Shown in pieces: positions 6,281 through 14,081 of a stretch of DNA of 20,597 nucleotides. The position numbers and the translations under genes were made by a program. Below the pieces are notes generated by a model. The model saw only the letters and a program-made list of their open reading frames with translations, was not told where the DNA came from and did no database searches. Source of the DNA: Chloroflexota bacterium (GTDB taxonomy: Bacteria; Chloroflexota; Anaerolineae; Anaerolineales; Villigracilaceae); contig JAJYOO010000009.1 of assembly GCA_021796155.1 (NCBI GenBank), positions 1 through 20,597 on the forward strand. Reading direction: 5' to 3'. Position 1 is the first letter of the stretch. Each line of letters begins with the position of its first letter.

Positions 6281-6847
6281 CTATCCGATCTCAGGCTCGA
6301 TCAATCCATAAGAGCCATCGCGGCGGCGGTACAGCACATTGATCTTTCCGGTTTCGGCATTGTAGAAAATAAAGAAATTATCGTGGCCGAGCAAATTCAT
6401 CTGTTCGAGCGCCTCAAGTTCGTTCATGGGCAGGATGCGGAACTGCTTGCGCTTCGCGATCAACGGCGGCAACTCACCCGTCTCGTCCGCGGGGGCTTCC
6501 TCTTCGACCGCCTCCGCCGCAGAACGTCCATCACCGCGGCCATGATAATGTTTGCCTTTGTAACGTTCCATTTGCCGTTGGAGCTTTTCCAACGCGCTAT
6601 CGAAGGCAACAAGGATTTCATCCGCGCGTTCTTCGGTTCGCAGGAGCAAGCCTTTGCCTCGAACTGTGATCTGGGCAACGTTCCTGTCATTGGCGTTGCG
6701 CGCTGATTTGTGATGGGTCAGCTCGACAAACGTCTCTTCGATGACCGGCAGGTAATGATCGAGCTTGCCGGCCCGTCCTTCCACGTGTTTTTTGATGCGA
6801 TCTGTCAATCGGATGTTACGGGCCTGAACGTCCACTTGGGTAGCCAT
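6281..6847 (-). CDS. hpf: Long-form ribosome hibernation promoting factor
   Basis: The 188-residue protein has two domains. The N-terminal RaiA/YfiA-type ribosome-binding domain (about 1-105) includes [17 protein letters not shown]. An acidic Ala/Glu linker (about 108-125) is followed by the C-terminal dimerisation domain (about 130-186, [19 protein letters not shown] and [14 protein letters not shown]). This two-domain layout is the long form, which binds the 30S decoding region and dimerises ribosomes into inactive 100S particles in stationary phase or stress. GAGGAGG five bases before the ATG supports the start. It lies 42 bases downstream of comF, in line with the Tad pilus genes. Confidence 0.93.
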   Translation of the reverse strand: MATQVDVQARNIRLTDRIKKHVEGRAGKLDHYLPVIEETFVELTHHKSARNANDRNVAQITVRGKGLLLRTEERADEILVAFDSALEKLQRQMERYKGKHYHGRGDGRSAAEAVEEEAPADETGELPPLIAKRKQFRILPMNELEALEQMNLLGHDNFFIFYNAETGKINVLYRRRDGSYGLIEPEIG

Positions 6848-6889
6848 AGGAGCCTCCTCGTAAAATATTGTGGGTGCAGACCAATCAAC

Positions 6890-7627
6890 TCACGCGCTGG
6901 TCAAGCCATGACGAGTCAGTGCGCGAGACACCGTCAAAGCAAAAACGTCCCGCGCTCCCGCGGCATAAAGCGCCGCGGCGCAGGACGAAAGAGTGGAACC
7001 GGTTGTAGCAACATCATCCATCAATAAAACTATACGATTGATGACTCGCTTTGGTTTTGACTGGAAAGCCTCACGAACATTCTCGCGGCGTTCCAGTTTT
7101 GTCAACCCGACTTGAGATCGGGTCTCACGGACTCGGCTGAGCGCATCCGCCGCAAAGTCAATTCTCATTGCCATCGAAAGCGGACGCGCAATCAACGCAA
7201 CCTGATTATAACCCCGTTCTTGCAGGCGCTTTTGTCCAAGCGGAACCGGGGCGATGCAATCTATCGGCCAATTCAACGCCGCGACAAATTCGGACAATTG
7301 CGCTGCAAGCGCGTCGCCCAAACCAACATCGCGGCGATACTTCAGACGATGGAGTGCATTACGTACCGGTGCGTCAAACGCGGACCAGGAGCGGAGAGCG
7401 TTAAATCGAGGCCGCGTCCGCTGACAGTCCGCACAAAGACCCGGCGCATTGACCGGGATGCCGCAAACATCACACAGCGGTCCCGGCAACATAATAACAT
7501 TCCGCTGGCAATTATCACACCAGCGCGAACCGGGTTTGCCGCATCCGCCGCAAACCGGAGGAAACAACAAATCCAATCCGCTCCAAAATGATCGGTATAA
7601 CGAATAAGTAAGTGGCGGCCTGATCAC
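6890..7627 (-). CDS. comF: ComF-family phosphoribosyltransferase-like competence protein
   Basis: The 245-residue protein has an N-terminal double zinc knuckle with four Cys pairs (C26/C29, C37/C40, C52/C55, C65/C68). A phosphoribosyltransferase-type domain with the PRPP loop VLLMDDVATTGST (200-212) and ERGYNQ (137-142) follows. In Bacillus, Helicobacter and others ComF/ComFC is needed for handling incoming single-stranded DNA during natural transformation. The start is a GTG at 7627 with GGGGG six bases upstream. It lies 22 bases after tadC on the same strand, so it is probably co-transcribed with the Tad pilus genes. Confidence 0.9.
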   Translation of the reverse strand: MIRPPLTYSLYRSFWSGLDLLFPPVCGGCGKPGSRWCDNCQRNVIMLPGPLCDVCGIPVNAPGLCADCQRTRPRFNALRSWSAFDAPVRNALHRLKYRRDVGLGDALAAQLSEFVAALNWPIDCIAPVPLGQKRLQERGYNQVALIARPLSMAMRIDFAADALSRVRETRSQVGLTKLERRENVREAFQSKPKRVINRIVLLMDDVATTGSTLSSCAAALYAAGARDVFALTVSRALTRHGLTSA

Positions 7628-7649
7628 TGATTACCCCCGCACACGGATT

Positions 7650-8612
7650 TTAAAATCCGCCAGCACCCAAAGTCCTGGAGATTTGGATCCCAGCAGGTCC
7701 CAACAAGATAATGAAGATGGATGGGAAGATCAACAACGCTAGCGGAATGATCATTTTGATTGGCGCCTGATGCGCTTCTTCTTCCGCATGTTGGCGGCGC
7801 TTGACGCGCATTTGATCCGACTGAATTCGAAGGACCTTTGCCAGACTCACACCCAAAATTTCGCTTTGAATGACAGCGGCTACGAAACTGGTCATTTCCG
7901 GAATCCCAATTCGATCCGCCATATCGCGCAATGCGTCACGCCGCGGCTTGCCCAATTGAATCTCACGGATAGCTCGCAACAATGCAAGCGAAAGTTCGTT
8001 CTGCCATTTCTCGCTAACCTTCGACATTGCAGCTTCAAATCCCAACCCGGCTTCCACACAGATCGTCAACAAGTCAAGCGCATCCGGCATGGCCTTGCGG
8101 ATTTCCCTCTGGCGCGCGTTGATACGGCCCTGTAGCCACAATTGTGGGAAGAAAAAACCAATCACTGTAAAAACACCAACCGCCAGCGTGGTTTGTCCAA
8201 CCGTCCATGTTTGTGCCAGGACGCCAATCATCAAGAGCAGGCCGCCGAAGACCAAAGCGACAACGAAACGCGAGGCAAGGAAGGTCGCCGCGTCCACACG
8301 GCCTGGATTGCCGGCCAATTCCAATTTTTTGTTTGTATCCTCCAGCGCCTTTTGCGGCGTAAAACGGGCGGAGAATTCACCGACGCGTCGTAAAAGTGGA
8401 ATCAATACGCGCTGGTTAAATGGCTGCTGCATCTCGATTTGTTCGAGAGAGGAAACCACATCACCGCGCTGCGTAGCTTCGGCGAGGCGAGCCATCAAAG
8501 GATCTTCTTCCTGCGCGGTCTGCGATGTCCGCAATCCCGCAATGATCAACAGGATGGCGCTTACAAGGATCACTCCAATCACGATAGCGATGATCAGGAC
8601 TTCCGTATTCAT
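7650..8612 (-). CDS. tadC: Tad pilus assembly inner-membrane platform protein TadC
   Basis: The 320-residue protein has an N-terminal membrane segment (about 5-26), two central ones (about 112-134, 140-160), a cytoplasmic T2SF/GspF-type helical domain (about 175-280, with MPDALDLLTICVEAGLGFEA) and a C-terminal membrane segment (about 288-308). TadB and TadC are the paired platform proteins that CpaF/TadA drives to assemble Flp pilin. The ATG lies two bases after the tadB stop, and its GAGGTG ribosome site is inside the end of tadB, so the two are translationally coupled. Second position in the tadB-tadC pair supports the TadC label. Confidence 0.9.
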   Translation of the reverse strand: MNTEVLIIAIVIGVILVSAILLIIAGLRTSQTAQEEDPLMARLAEATQRGDVVSSLEQIEMQQPFNQRVLIPLLRRVGEFSARFTPQKALEDTNKKLELAGNPGRVDAATFLASRFVVALVFGGLLLMIGVLAQTWTVGQTTLAVGVFTVIGFFFPQLWLQGRINARQREIRKAMPDALDLLTICVEAGLGFEAAMSKVSEKWQNELSLALLRAIREIQLGKPRRDALRDMADRIGIPEMTSFVAAVIQSEILGVSLAKVLRIQSDQMRVKRRQHAEEEAHQAPIKMIIPLALLIFPSIFIILLGPAGIQISRTLGAGGF

Positions 8613-8614
8613 GA

Positions 8615-9577
8615 CTACACCTCAATATCCGCGATACGCATCATGATGAAATATCCGAGGCCAATTAGTATTACCACTAGCGCGCCAGCGCCAATAGCAC
8701 AATAAATGCCAGCATCCATAAAAGACATAAGATACTGGGGGTTGAGGAACCATAAGACCACAGTCAGAAAAATGGGGATTAACGACAGCAACGTGCCCGA
8801 AGCGCGCACCTGGGATGTCAATACGCGAATCTCGCCTTTGATCTTGACACGTTCGCGGATCGTGAACGAAATCGTATCCAGAATCTCAGATAGGTTGCCA
8901 CCCACCTCGCGTTGAACGTTAATTGCAGTTATAACGAAATCAAGGTCATCGCTTGGGATACGACGATGAAGATTATCCAACGCGGTTTCCATCGGGATGC
9001 CGATCTGCATCTCCTGAACCACGCGGCGGAACTCGTCGCAAATTGGCGAAGGCAATTCCTTACTAACCGCTTCCATCGCCTGCATAGTCGAATAGCCAGC
9101 GCGCAAACCGTTGACCATTAGGTTAAGCATGTCGGCGAGTTGATCGTTGAATCGGTTCAACCGTCGGGTTTGCTGTTGACGTACGTAAAAGCCGGGAGCA
9201 AAAAAGCCGACGACTGCGCCAATCAGGAATGAAATAATATTTCGTCCGCCGATCACCCAAGTCAATCCGCCGATGGCAATCACGGAGAAAAAGATCAGTG
9301 CAAAGTATTCGCCGACTTTGAACTTCAGATCGGCGCGCGCCAGATCGCGTTTGATCCCGTCGCCAAACGAGGTCCGCTCGACGCGCTTGGAAACCCAGTC
9401 GGTCAGGGCAGAACGTTGGGCTTGTTGTTGGCCAGTGGCTGACGTCTCTTCGCCCAGATATTGACCTAGGCGTTGTTCCACCAACGTCCGTTCGCTGGAC
9501 GAGGAAACGACCACACCGATGATCAAAACTACGATCAGCACAATCCCACCGATGATGATTATCAGAGACAAAGACAT
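8615..9577 (-). CDS. tadB: Tad pilus assembly inner-membrane platform protein TadB
   Basis: The 320-residue protein contains an N-terminal membrane anchor (about 4-26), two central segments (about 91-110, 112-131), a T2SF domain (about 140-260, with QLADMLNLMVNGLRAGYS and VQREVGGNLSEILD) and two C-terminal membrane segments (about 262-283, 291-315). This is the TadB layout. It probably forms the assembly platform with TadC in the cytoplasmic membrane. AAGGAAG lies 11 bases upstream of the ATG, a rather long spacing. The gap to cpaF is 29 bases. Confidence 0.9.
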   Translation of the reverse strand: MSLSLIIIIGGIVLIVVLIIGVVVSSSSERTLVEQRLGQYLGEETSATGQQQAQRSALTDWVSKRVERTSFGDGIKRDLARADLKFKVGEYFALIFFSVIAIGGLTWVIGGRNIISFLIGAVVGFFAPGFYVRQQQTRRLNRFNDQLADMLNLMVNGLRAGYSTMQAMEAVSKELPSPICDEFRRVVQEMQIGIPMETALDNLHRRIPSDDLDFVITAINVQREVGGNLSEILDTISFTIRERVKIKGEIRVLTSQVRASGTLLSLIPIFLTVVLWFLNPQYLMSFMDAGIYCAIGAGALVVILIGLGYFIMMRIADIEV

Positions 9578-9606
9578 GGCTTGCCGTCTTCCTTTTTCTA
9601 TATCAA

Positions 9607-11046
9607 CTAATAACGGCGACGCTCGCCAATACCAAAAATAGAGGGGGGCAAATGGATGCCCGCCGCTTCGATCTTGTCCATGAATTTGGGACGTAGGCCG
9701 GTTGGCCGTAAGCGGCCAAGGATCTGCCCGTTATCTATACCCGTTTGCTCAAAGACAAAGATGTCGGTCATGGTAATAACATCGCCTTCCATGCCGCTCA
9801 CTTCTGTAATGTTGACCACTTTACGAGTTCCATCGCGCATACGTGATTGATGCACCACCACATCAATCGCCGAGGACACCTGCTCGCGGATGGCGCGCGC
9901 TGGAAGGTCCATGCCTGCCATAAGCGTCATGGTTTCAAGACGGGACAAGGTATCACGAGGGCTGTTCGAGTGCAAAGTGGTCATGGAACCATCATGGCCT
10001 GTGTTCATGGCCTGCAGCATATCCAGGGCCGCCTCATCGCGAATTTCTCCCACGATAATCCGGTCAGGGCGCATACGTAGCGCATTAATTACAAGAGCGC
10101 GGATCGTGATTTCGCCGCGGCCCTCAATGTTGGGCGGACGGGACTCCAGTGTGACCACGTGCTCCTGGCGAAGCTGAAGTTCCGCTGCGTTTTCAATTGT
10201 GACGATGCGCTCATCGCCGGGAATGAAGCTGGAGAGGATGTTCAGAAGCGTCGTTTTGCCTGAACCAGTGCCTCCAGAAATGACAACGTTCAAGCGAGCT
10301 TCCACACAGGCTTTTACGAACTGCAGGGCTTCTGCACTGATGGAACCGAACTGGACCAGTTGCTCAACCGTGATTGGATTGCGCGCAAATTTTCGGATCG
10401 TAAGCACGGGACCCACCAGCGAAATTGGCGCGATGACAGCATTCACGCGCGAGCCATCAGGCAAACGAGCGTCAACGTACGGGCTGGCCTCGTCAATGCG
10501 CCGACCAAGCGGAGCAACAATGCGGTCAATAATCCGAAGAACATGGTCGTTATTCTCAAATGTTACAGGCACACGGTGGATTTTGCCCTTGCGTTCAATG
10601 TAAATATTCTTTGCACCATTGACCATGATTTCTGTAATGGTGTCATCTTCCAGCAACGGCTGAAGCGGACCAAAGCCAAGGATTTCAGCGGCGATTTGCT
10701 CGAAGAGGCGTGCCCGCTCGGGTCGGGAAAGAACGATGTTTTCTTCAGTAAGTATTTGCTCAAAAAGGTCCTGGATCGTCCGTCGAACCTCGTCTGTCCT
10801 GGTAACGTCCATGGACGGGTCAAGTTCGGCGAGCAGTTTATTTTGGACACGCGTCTTCAGGTCGAAGTAAGAACCAGCTTGCGGTGAAGTGATTGGGGCA
10901 TTAACGCGCCTCGCCTGCAAGGAGGAAAGACGCGAACTGTCGCCTCCTCCACCACTATTCTGCCCCCCACCTGAAGTCGAAGGAGGCGTCGGGCCTTGCG
11001 GTCCCTGGCTTCCCTGCCCTTGTTCAATACGCTTGAGCAGTGACAT
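9607..11046 (-). CDS. cpaF: Tad pilus assembly/secretion ATPase CpaF (TadA)
   Basis: The 479-residue protein is a type II/IV secretion ATPase of the CpaF/TadA clade. Walker A is GGTGSGKTT (258-266), the Walker B region [12 protein letters not shown] (329-340), and the His box [13 protein letters not shown] (350-362). The N-terminal domain is helical (about 60-130), preceded by a Gly/Gln/Pro/Ser-rich disordered stretch (about 10-40). It powers polymerisation, and in some systems retraction, of Flp pili. GGAG precedes the ATG at 11046 within the 11-base gap after cpaE, indicating co-translation in one operon. Confidence 0.95.
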   Translation of the reverse strand: MSLLKRIEQGQGSQGPQGPTPPSTSGGGQNSGGGGDSSRLSSLQARRVNAPITSPQAGSYFDLKTRVQNKLLAELDPSMDVTRTDEVRRTIQDLFEQILTEENIVLSRPERARLFEQIAAEILGFGPLQPLLEDDTITEIMVNGAKNIYIERKGKIHRVPVTFENNDHVLRIIDRIVAPLGRRIDEASPYVDARLPDGSRVNAVIAPISLVGPVLTIRKFARNPITVEQLVQFGSISAEALQFVKACVEARLNVVISGGTGSGKTTLLNILSSFIPGDERIVTIENAAELQLRQEHVVTLESRPPNIEGRGEITIRALVINALRMRPDRIIVGEIRDEAALDMLQAMNTGHDGSMTTLHSNSPRDTLSRLETMTLMAGMDLPARAIREQVSSAIDVVVHQSRMRDGTRKVVNITEVSGMEGDVITMTDIFVFEQTGIDNGQILGRLRPTGLRPKFMDKIEAAGIHLPPSIFGIGERRRY

Positions 11047-11057
11047 GATCTTTCTCC

Positions 11058-12302
11058 TTAGCGCTTACCAGTTGGCAATGCATTTGCTTCAAGGGCGGCC
11101 AACTGAGCACGTACCGCTTCTGCCAAACTAAAAACACCTCTCGCGGCCGGCTGCGCCTTATTATCCAGCATAAAAGGAACACCACGATTAACAGATGGTA
11201 TCACAGAGCGTTCATCCAGCGGGACAACGACTTTGATTTCCTGCTTTAAATTCTCGCCAACTTTATCTGGAGTAATGGCAATCCGCTTATCGAATTTATT
11301 CATTGCAAAGACAATATGCTCGCGTCCAACGCCCATCGTCTGTAACAGATCAAGGAATAAGCGGGCATTCTTGATGGCAGGGATGTCTTGTGTGGTTAGA
11401 AGGACAATAATATCGCTGGTATCAATAGCCGCAAGGGTAATGTCCGTCAGAATGGGAGCAGTATCCACAACAACATAAGCATACAATTGGCGAAGATAAT
11501 TAAGGACCTTGGAAAATTGTTCTGCGGAAACCTTCTCCGCCTGTTCGGGTCGTTGAGGCGCTCCCAAAACGCGGACGCCGGATGCTTCGTGTTTAATCAT
11601 GATCTCTTCAACGATATCTGCATCCAGTTCGTCCACGCGCGGCGCAAGATCCAAAATTGTATTCTTGCCTTGCTCGTTCAGAAAGACAGTAACATCTCCA
11701 AATTGGAGATTTCCATCCACAAGGACAGCACGCGTATCTTCATTATGAAGAGCAATGGCAAGATTGACTGCCAGTGTTGTGCAACCTGTCCCACCCTTGG
11801 GACTGTAAACGGTCACAATCTTGCCATTGGCTAATCCGATATTCGTTGGAACAAGCGCTGATGGACCACCGGGCATCACTGGAACTACGCGAGCTTGAGC
11901 ATTTTTACTCCGCTCCACGCGTGACATTTCGCCGGCGCGGCGGACCGCCGAAATTAACTCGTCGCCCATTGGCGGCTTCGTAAGAAAATCGCGTGCGCCC
12001 GCCAACATTGCTCGGCGCATGTAGTTCTGGTCGCCCTGAACCGATAAGATGACCACCTGAACCTGCGGAGATTTTTGCCGGATCGTTTCCGTCGCAGAAA
12101 TGCCATCAATATCCGGCATGTTGATATCCATTAGGACAACATCCGGGTCTAGATCCTGCGAAAGCTGAATACCTTCCTTGCCTGATCGCGCCGCGCCGAC
12201 AACCTCGACATCCGATTCGAACTGTAACAGCTTCCGCACATTTTCGCGGGTGTCTGCAACGTCGTCTACAATCAAGACCCGGATTTTATCTCCAGCAGCC
12301 AT
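11058..12302 (-). CDS. cpaE: CpaE/TadZ-like pilus localisation protein: receiver domain fused to MinD/ParA-type ATPase
   Basis: The 414-residue protein has two domains. Residues 6-125 are a response-regulator receiver with all usual residues: acidic pair D13/D14, phosphoacceptor D59 (VVLMDINMPD), S87 and K109 (FLTKPP). Residues about 160-395 are a MinD/ParA-type domain with SPKGGTGCTT (167-176). The signature lysine K169 is kept, but the P-loop lysine is a cysteine (C174). CpaE/TadZ proteins localise the Tad machine, often to a pole. AAGGAGA before the ATG at 12302 supports the start. The intact receiver suggests control of pilus placement by a kinase not in view. Confidence 0.9.
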   Translation of the reverse strand: MAAGDKIRVLIVDDVADTRENVRKLLQFESDVEVVGAARSGKEGIQLSQDLDPDVVLMDINMPDIDGISATETIRQKSPQVQVVILSVQGDQNYMRRAMLAGARDFLTKPPMGDELISAVRRAGEMSRVERSKNAQARVVPVMPGGPSALVPTNIGLANGKIVTVYSPKGGTGCTTLAVNLAIALHNEDTRAVLVDGNLQFGDVTVFLNEQGKNTILDLAPRVDELDADIVEEIMIKHEASGVRVLGAPQRPEQAEKVSAEQFSKVLNYLRQLYAYVVVDTAPILTDITLAAIDTSDIIVLLTTQDIPAIKNARLFLDLLQTMGVGREHIVFAMNKFDKRIAITPDKVGENLKQEIKVVVPLDERSVIPSVNRGVPFMLDNKAQPAARGVFSLAEAVRAQLAALEANALPTGKR

Positions 12303-12355
12303 ACATCTCCTTATACAAAAATATTCACCAAATAAATTTCATTCAATGGGACTTC

Positions 12356-13435
12356 CTACGGATTGGAAGGTTTCACTGTGACCGTATCGTTTGGAAGTGT
12401 TGGAGCCGTCAACGCATCGATTCGAGGTTGTGTGGCATAAGGCAGTTTCGCCGGCACAGGAATGTTGTACTGGCTCAACAAGAATTGCAGAGTAGCCGCC
12501 TCGGTCGCAGAACGCGATTGGTCATTGGGATTACGCAAAGTCATCATAATCTGCACATTGGTATAAACCATGTAGAAAAGCGTATTTGCATCCTGCGGCG
12601 AAACGATCAAAGTGACAATGTCCGGCGGGGTAACCGCTTGCTGTTGTTGCTGCTGCTGCGGCTGTTGAGCAGTCTGTGTATTTGTTGCTGTCAACGGGAA
12701 GTTCCCAAGCTTCATAACAACTACATCTTGCAAAACAGTCTGACAAACCGGCCGAGGCCGTTGGGCTTCGGACGGAACCACATAAAATGGCTGCTGCAAT
12801 GATGGCTCCAATTCCAAGCGTCCTTGTTCGGACCCAGCCCCACCCGAATTGACGCCCAAGGCCAGAACAGGTAACGCATTTTGCGGGAAACCCGTACCGG
12901 TTAGTGCGGCGGTGTGATTAGGAAGGATGCTCTGGAAACTGGGGTCAACATCCACAAACAGGAAACACGCATTAACGTTCACATGCGCGCCATCGTTGAT
13001 TCCATAAGCAGCCAACGACAAACGACTAGCGGGGATAGATACCGCGATCATGCCCGGTGGAATCAAAGCCGCCCACTGCGGCCCAGCAATTGCAACAGCC
13101 TGCGAAGCATCGGTAACCATAGCGCTTGTGATCGGTACGCCCTGGTCTATCGGATACTTGGCAACCTTGGTAAGCAATTCTGCTTTGCGATCCACAGTGA
13201 ACTCGCCTGCTGTCAATTGGCTCTGAGGGATGCTCATGGTGGCTAACATCCCTTCGGTAATTTGCCCGCCCTGCGGAATGTTCTGCCCGGCTATATAGAT
13301 CTGAACATTGGTTTGTACCGGCTGTTGAGCTGTCTGGTTTTGAAGCAGGGTGCGTAGAGCAAAAAAGGCCACCACCAATCCAACTACCACGATCAGTATC
13401 AGGAGTAGGAAAGTTATAACTCGTCCACGGCGCAT
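12356..13435 (-). CDS. cpaB: Tad pilus assembly protein CpaB/RcpC
   Basis: The 359-residue protein has a basic N-terminus and a membrane segment (about 7-29). An SAF-type domain follows in IAGQNIPQGGQITEGML (48-64), and an extracytoplasmic RcpC/CpaB domain with IPPGMIAVSIP (125-135) comes after it. A glutamine tract (257-266, QQPQQQQQQQ) separates the core from a C-terminal part containing VTLIVSPQDANTL. In diderm bacteria RcpC/CpaB partners the secretin; here no secretin is present, as expected of a single-membrane organism, so it may support the fibre through the wall. A GAGAGGAG ribosome site lies ahead of the ATG. It is the first machinery gene after flp. Confidence 0.88.
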   Translation of the reverse strand: MRRGRVITFLLLILIVVVGLVVAFFALRTLLQNQTAQQPVQTNVQIYIAGQNIPQGGQITEGMLATMSIPQSQLTAGEFTVDRKAELLTKVAKYPIDQGVPITSAMVTDASQAVAIAGPQWAALIPPGMIAVSIPASRLSLAAYGINDGAHVNVNACFLFVDVDPSFQSILPNHTAALTGTGFPQNALPVLALGVNSGGAGSEQGRLELEPSLQQPFYVVPSEAQRPRPVCQTVLQDVVVMKLGNFPLTATNTQTAQQPQQQQQQQAVTPPDIVTLIVSPQDANTLFYMVYTNVQIMMTLRNPNDQSRSATEAATLQFLLSQYNIPVPAKLPYATQPRIDALTAPTLPNDTVTVKPSNP

Positions 13436-13479
13436 ATGCTTCTCCTCTCTTGTAACATTTTTAGCAATTCTATAACATG

Positions 13480-13485
13480 ATTATA
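13480..13485 (-). promoter_or_regulatory. Candidate -10 element upstream of cpaB
   Basis: On the minus strand a perfect TATAAT, preceded by CTG, lies 45 bases before the cpaB ATG and just after the flp terminator. No good -35 is found at the right distance. It may provide independent transcription of the machinery genes. Confidence 0.35.
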
Positions 13486-13510
13486 CAGGAAAAAATGACA
13501 AATCCATTGG

Positions 13511-13549
13511 TAAAAAAAGTGGGACTCTGTCTGTCCGACAGAGTCCCAC
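13511..13549 (-). terminator. Intrinsic terminator after flp
   Basis: On the minus strand a perfect 13-bp stem (GTGGGACTCTGTC at 13519-13531 with its complement at 13537-13549, 5-base loop) is followed by seven T residues (complement of 13512-13518). It lies between flp and cpaB and would stop much of the flp transcript. Confidence 0.93.
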
Positions 13550-13575
13550 CCGCTCGCTGGGAGCATGAAACAGGA

Positions 13576-13731
13576 CTACACGTTGGTAAGGCTGTTATTA
13601 ATAGTGCTGAAGGTGTTGCCGATGATCGGGCCGAGGATCATCAACGCCGCGATAACAACAATGGCAACCAAAACAAGAATCAGCGCATATTCCACCAGGC
13701 CTTGACCTTTTTCTTTAGGAGCGAATAACAT
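13576..13731 (-). CDS. flp: Flp-type major pilin (short)
   Basis: A 51-residue protein, MLFAPKEKGQGLVEYALI then a hydrophobic stretch to about residue 35 and a polar end ITNSLTNV-like (NNSLTNV). The type IVb prepilin pattern is plain: a basic leader, cleavage after G9, Glu at mature position +5 (E14) followed by Tyr15. The mature pilin would be only about 42 residues. AAAGGAGA lies 11 bases ahead of the ATG. A strong promoter is located about 60 bases upstream and a strong terminator just downstream. Processing needs a TadV/CpaA-type prepilin peptidase, which is not in the window. Confidence 0.93.
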   Translation of the reverse strand: MLFAPKEKGQGLVEYALILVLVAIVVIAALMILGPIIGNTFSTINNSLTNV

Positions 13732-13760
13732 GGTTTTCTTATTCTCCTTTCTTGTAAATT

Positions 13761-13780
13761 TCTCTGAAGTTTAACAGAGA
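13761..13780 (-). other. Small inverted repeat in the flp leader
   Basis: TCTCTG (13761-13766) and CAGAGA (13775-13780) can pair with an 8-base loop in the flp 5' untranslated region. An alternative overlapping pair is TTAAC (13771-13775) with GTTAA (13781-13785). The stems are short, and any regulatory or stabilising role is speculative. Confidence 0.3.
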
Positions 13781-13789
13781 GTTAAGGGT

Positions 13790-13822
13790 ATTATATTCAC
13801 TCGGTTAAAAATGGCAAGTCAA
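13790..13822 (-). promoter_or_regulatory. Promoter for flp and the Tad operon
   Basis: On the minus strand a perfect TATAAT (13790-13795) is preceded at 16 bases by TTGCCA (13812-13817), and an overlapping TTGACT lies at 13817-13822. Transcription would start about 50 bases ahead of the flp ATG. The rest of the gap up to 13940 shows no gene or further clear signal. Confidence 0.65.
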
Positions 13823-13940
13823 TTTCTTATCATTTATGTTAATTTAACGATTCTGTAATAAACCAGCATCGGGATATAACCAGAAATTGGCATCACCGAA
13901 ACACCATTCGTACATTAGTCTATTATCTGATAAAGACCCT

Positions 13941-13973
13941 TAAAAAATGAACGCCTTCATAGCGAGGGCGTTC
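13941..13973 (-). terminator. Intrinsic terminator after tRNA-His
   Basis: On the minus strand GAACGCC (complement of 13967-13973) pairs with GGCGTTC (complement of 13949-13955), giving a 7-bp stem and 11-base loop, followed directly by ATTTTTTA. It lies three bases from the tRNA 3' end and would end the hisS-tRNA transcript. Confidence 0.85.
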
Positions 13974-13975
13974 TG

Positions 13976-14048
13976 GGTGCCTGATGGGTTTCGAACCCAC
14001 AACATCCACATCCACAGTGTGGCGCTCTGCCGTTGAGCTACAGGCACC
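13976..14048 (-). tRNA. tRNA-His (anticodon GTG)
   Basis: The minus strand folds as a full cloverleaf. The acceptor stem is GTGCCTG with CAGGCAC, the D arm GCTC/GAGC with a 7-base loop, the anticodon arm CCACA/TGTGG with loop CTGTGGA (anticodon GTG), and the T arm GTGGG with CCCAT and loop TTCGAAA. An extra 5' G (-1) opposite C73 is the histidine identity element and is encoded here. The 3' CCA is not fully encoded. It lies 33 bases after hisS. Confidence 0.95.
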
Positions 14049-14081
14049 ATATTTCAAGCGAGCGGGATTATATCATTACCA

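Noticed and set aside
6044..6706. Plus-strand open frame of 220 codons
   Set aside because: It is antisense to folE and hpf, both of which have full family motifs.
7112..7591. Plus-strand open frame of 159 codons
   Set aside because: It is antisense to comF and its composition is Arg-rich, as expected of an antisense frame.
8089..8646. Plus-strand open frame of 185 codons
   Set aside because: It is the shadow of tadC; no domain or ribosome site.
12629..12668. Triplet-repeat tract considered as a possible CRISPR or tandem array
   Set aside because: It is in frame inside cpaB and encodes a glutamine tract; no spacer-repeat structure exists.
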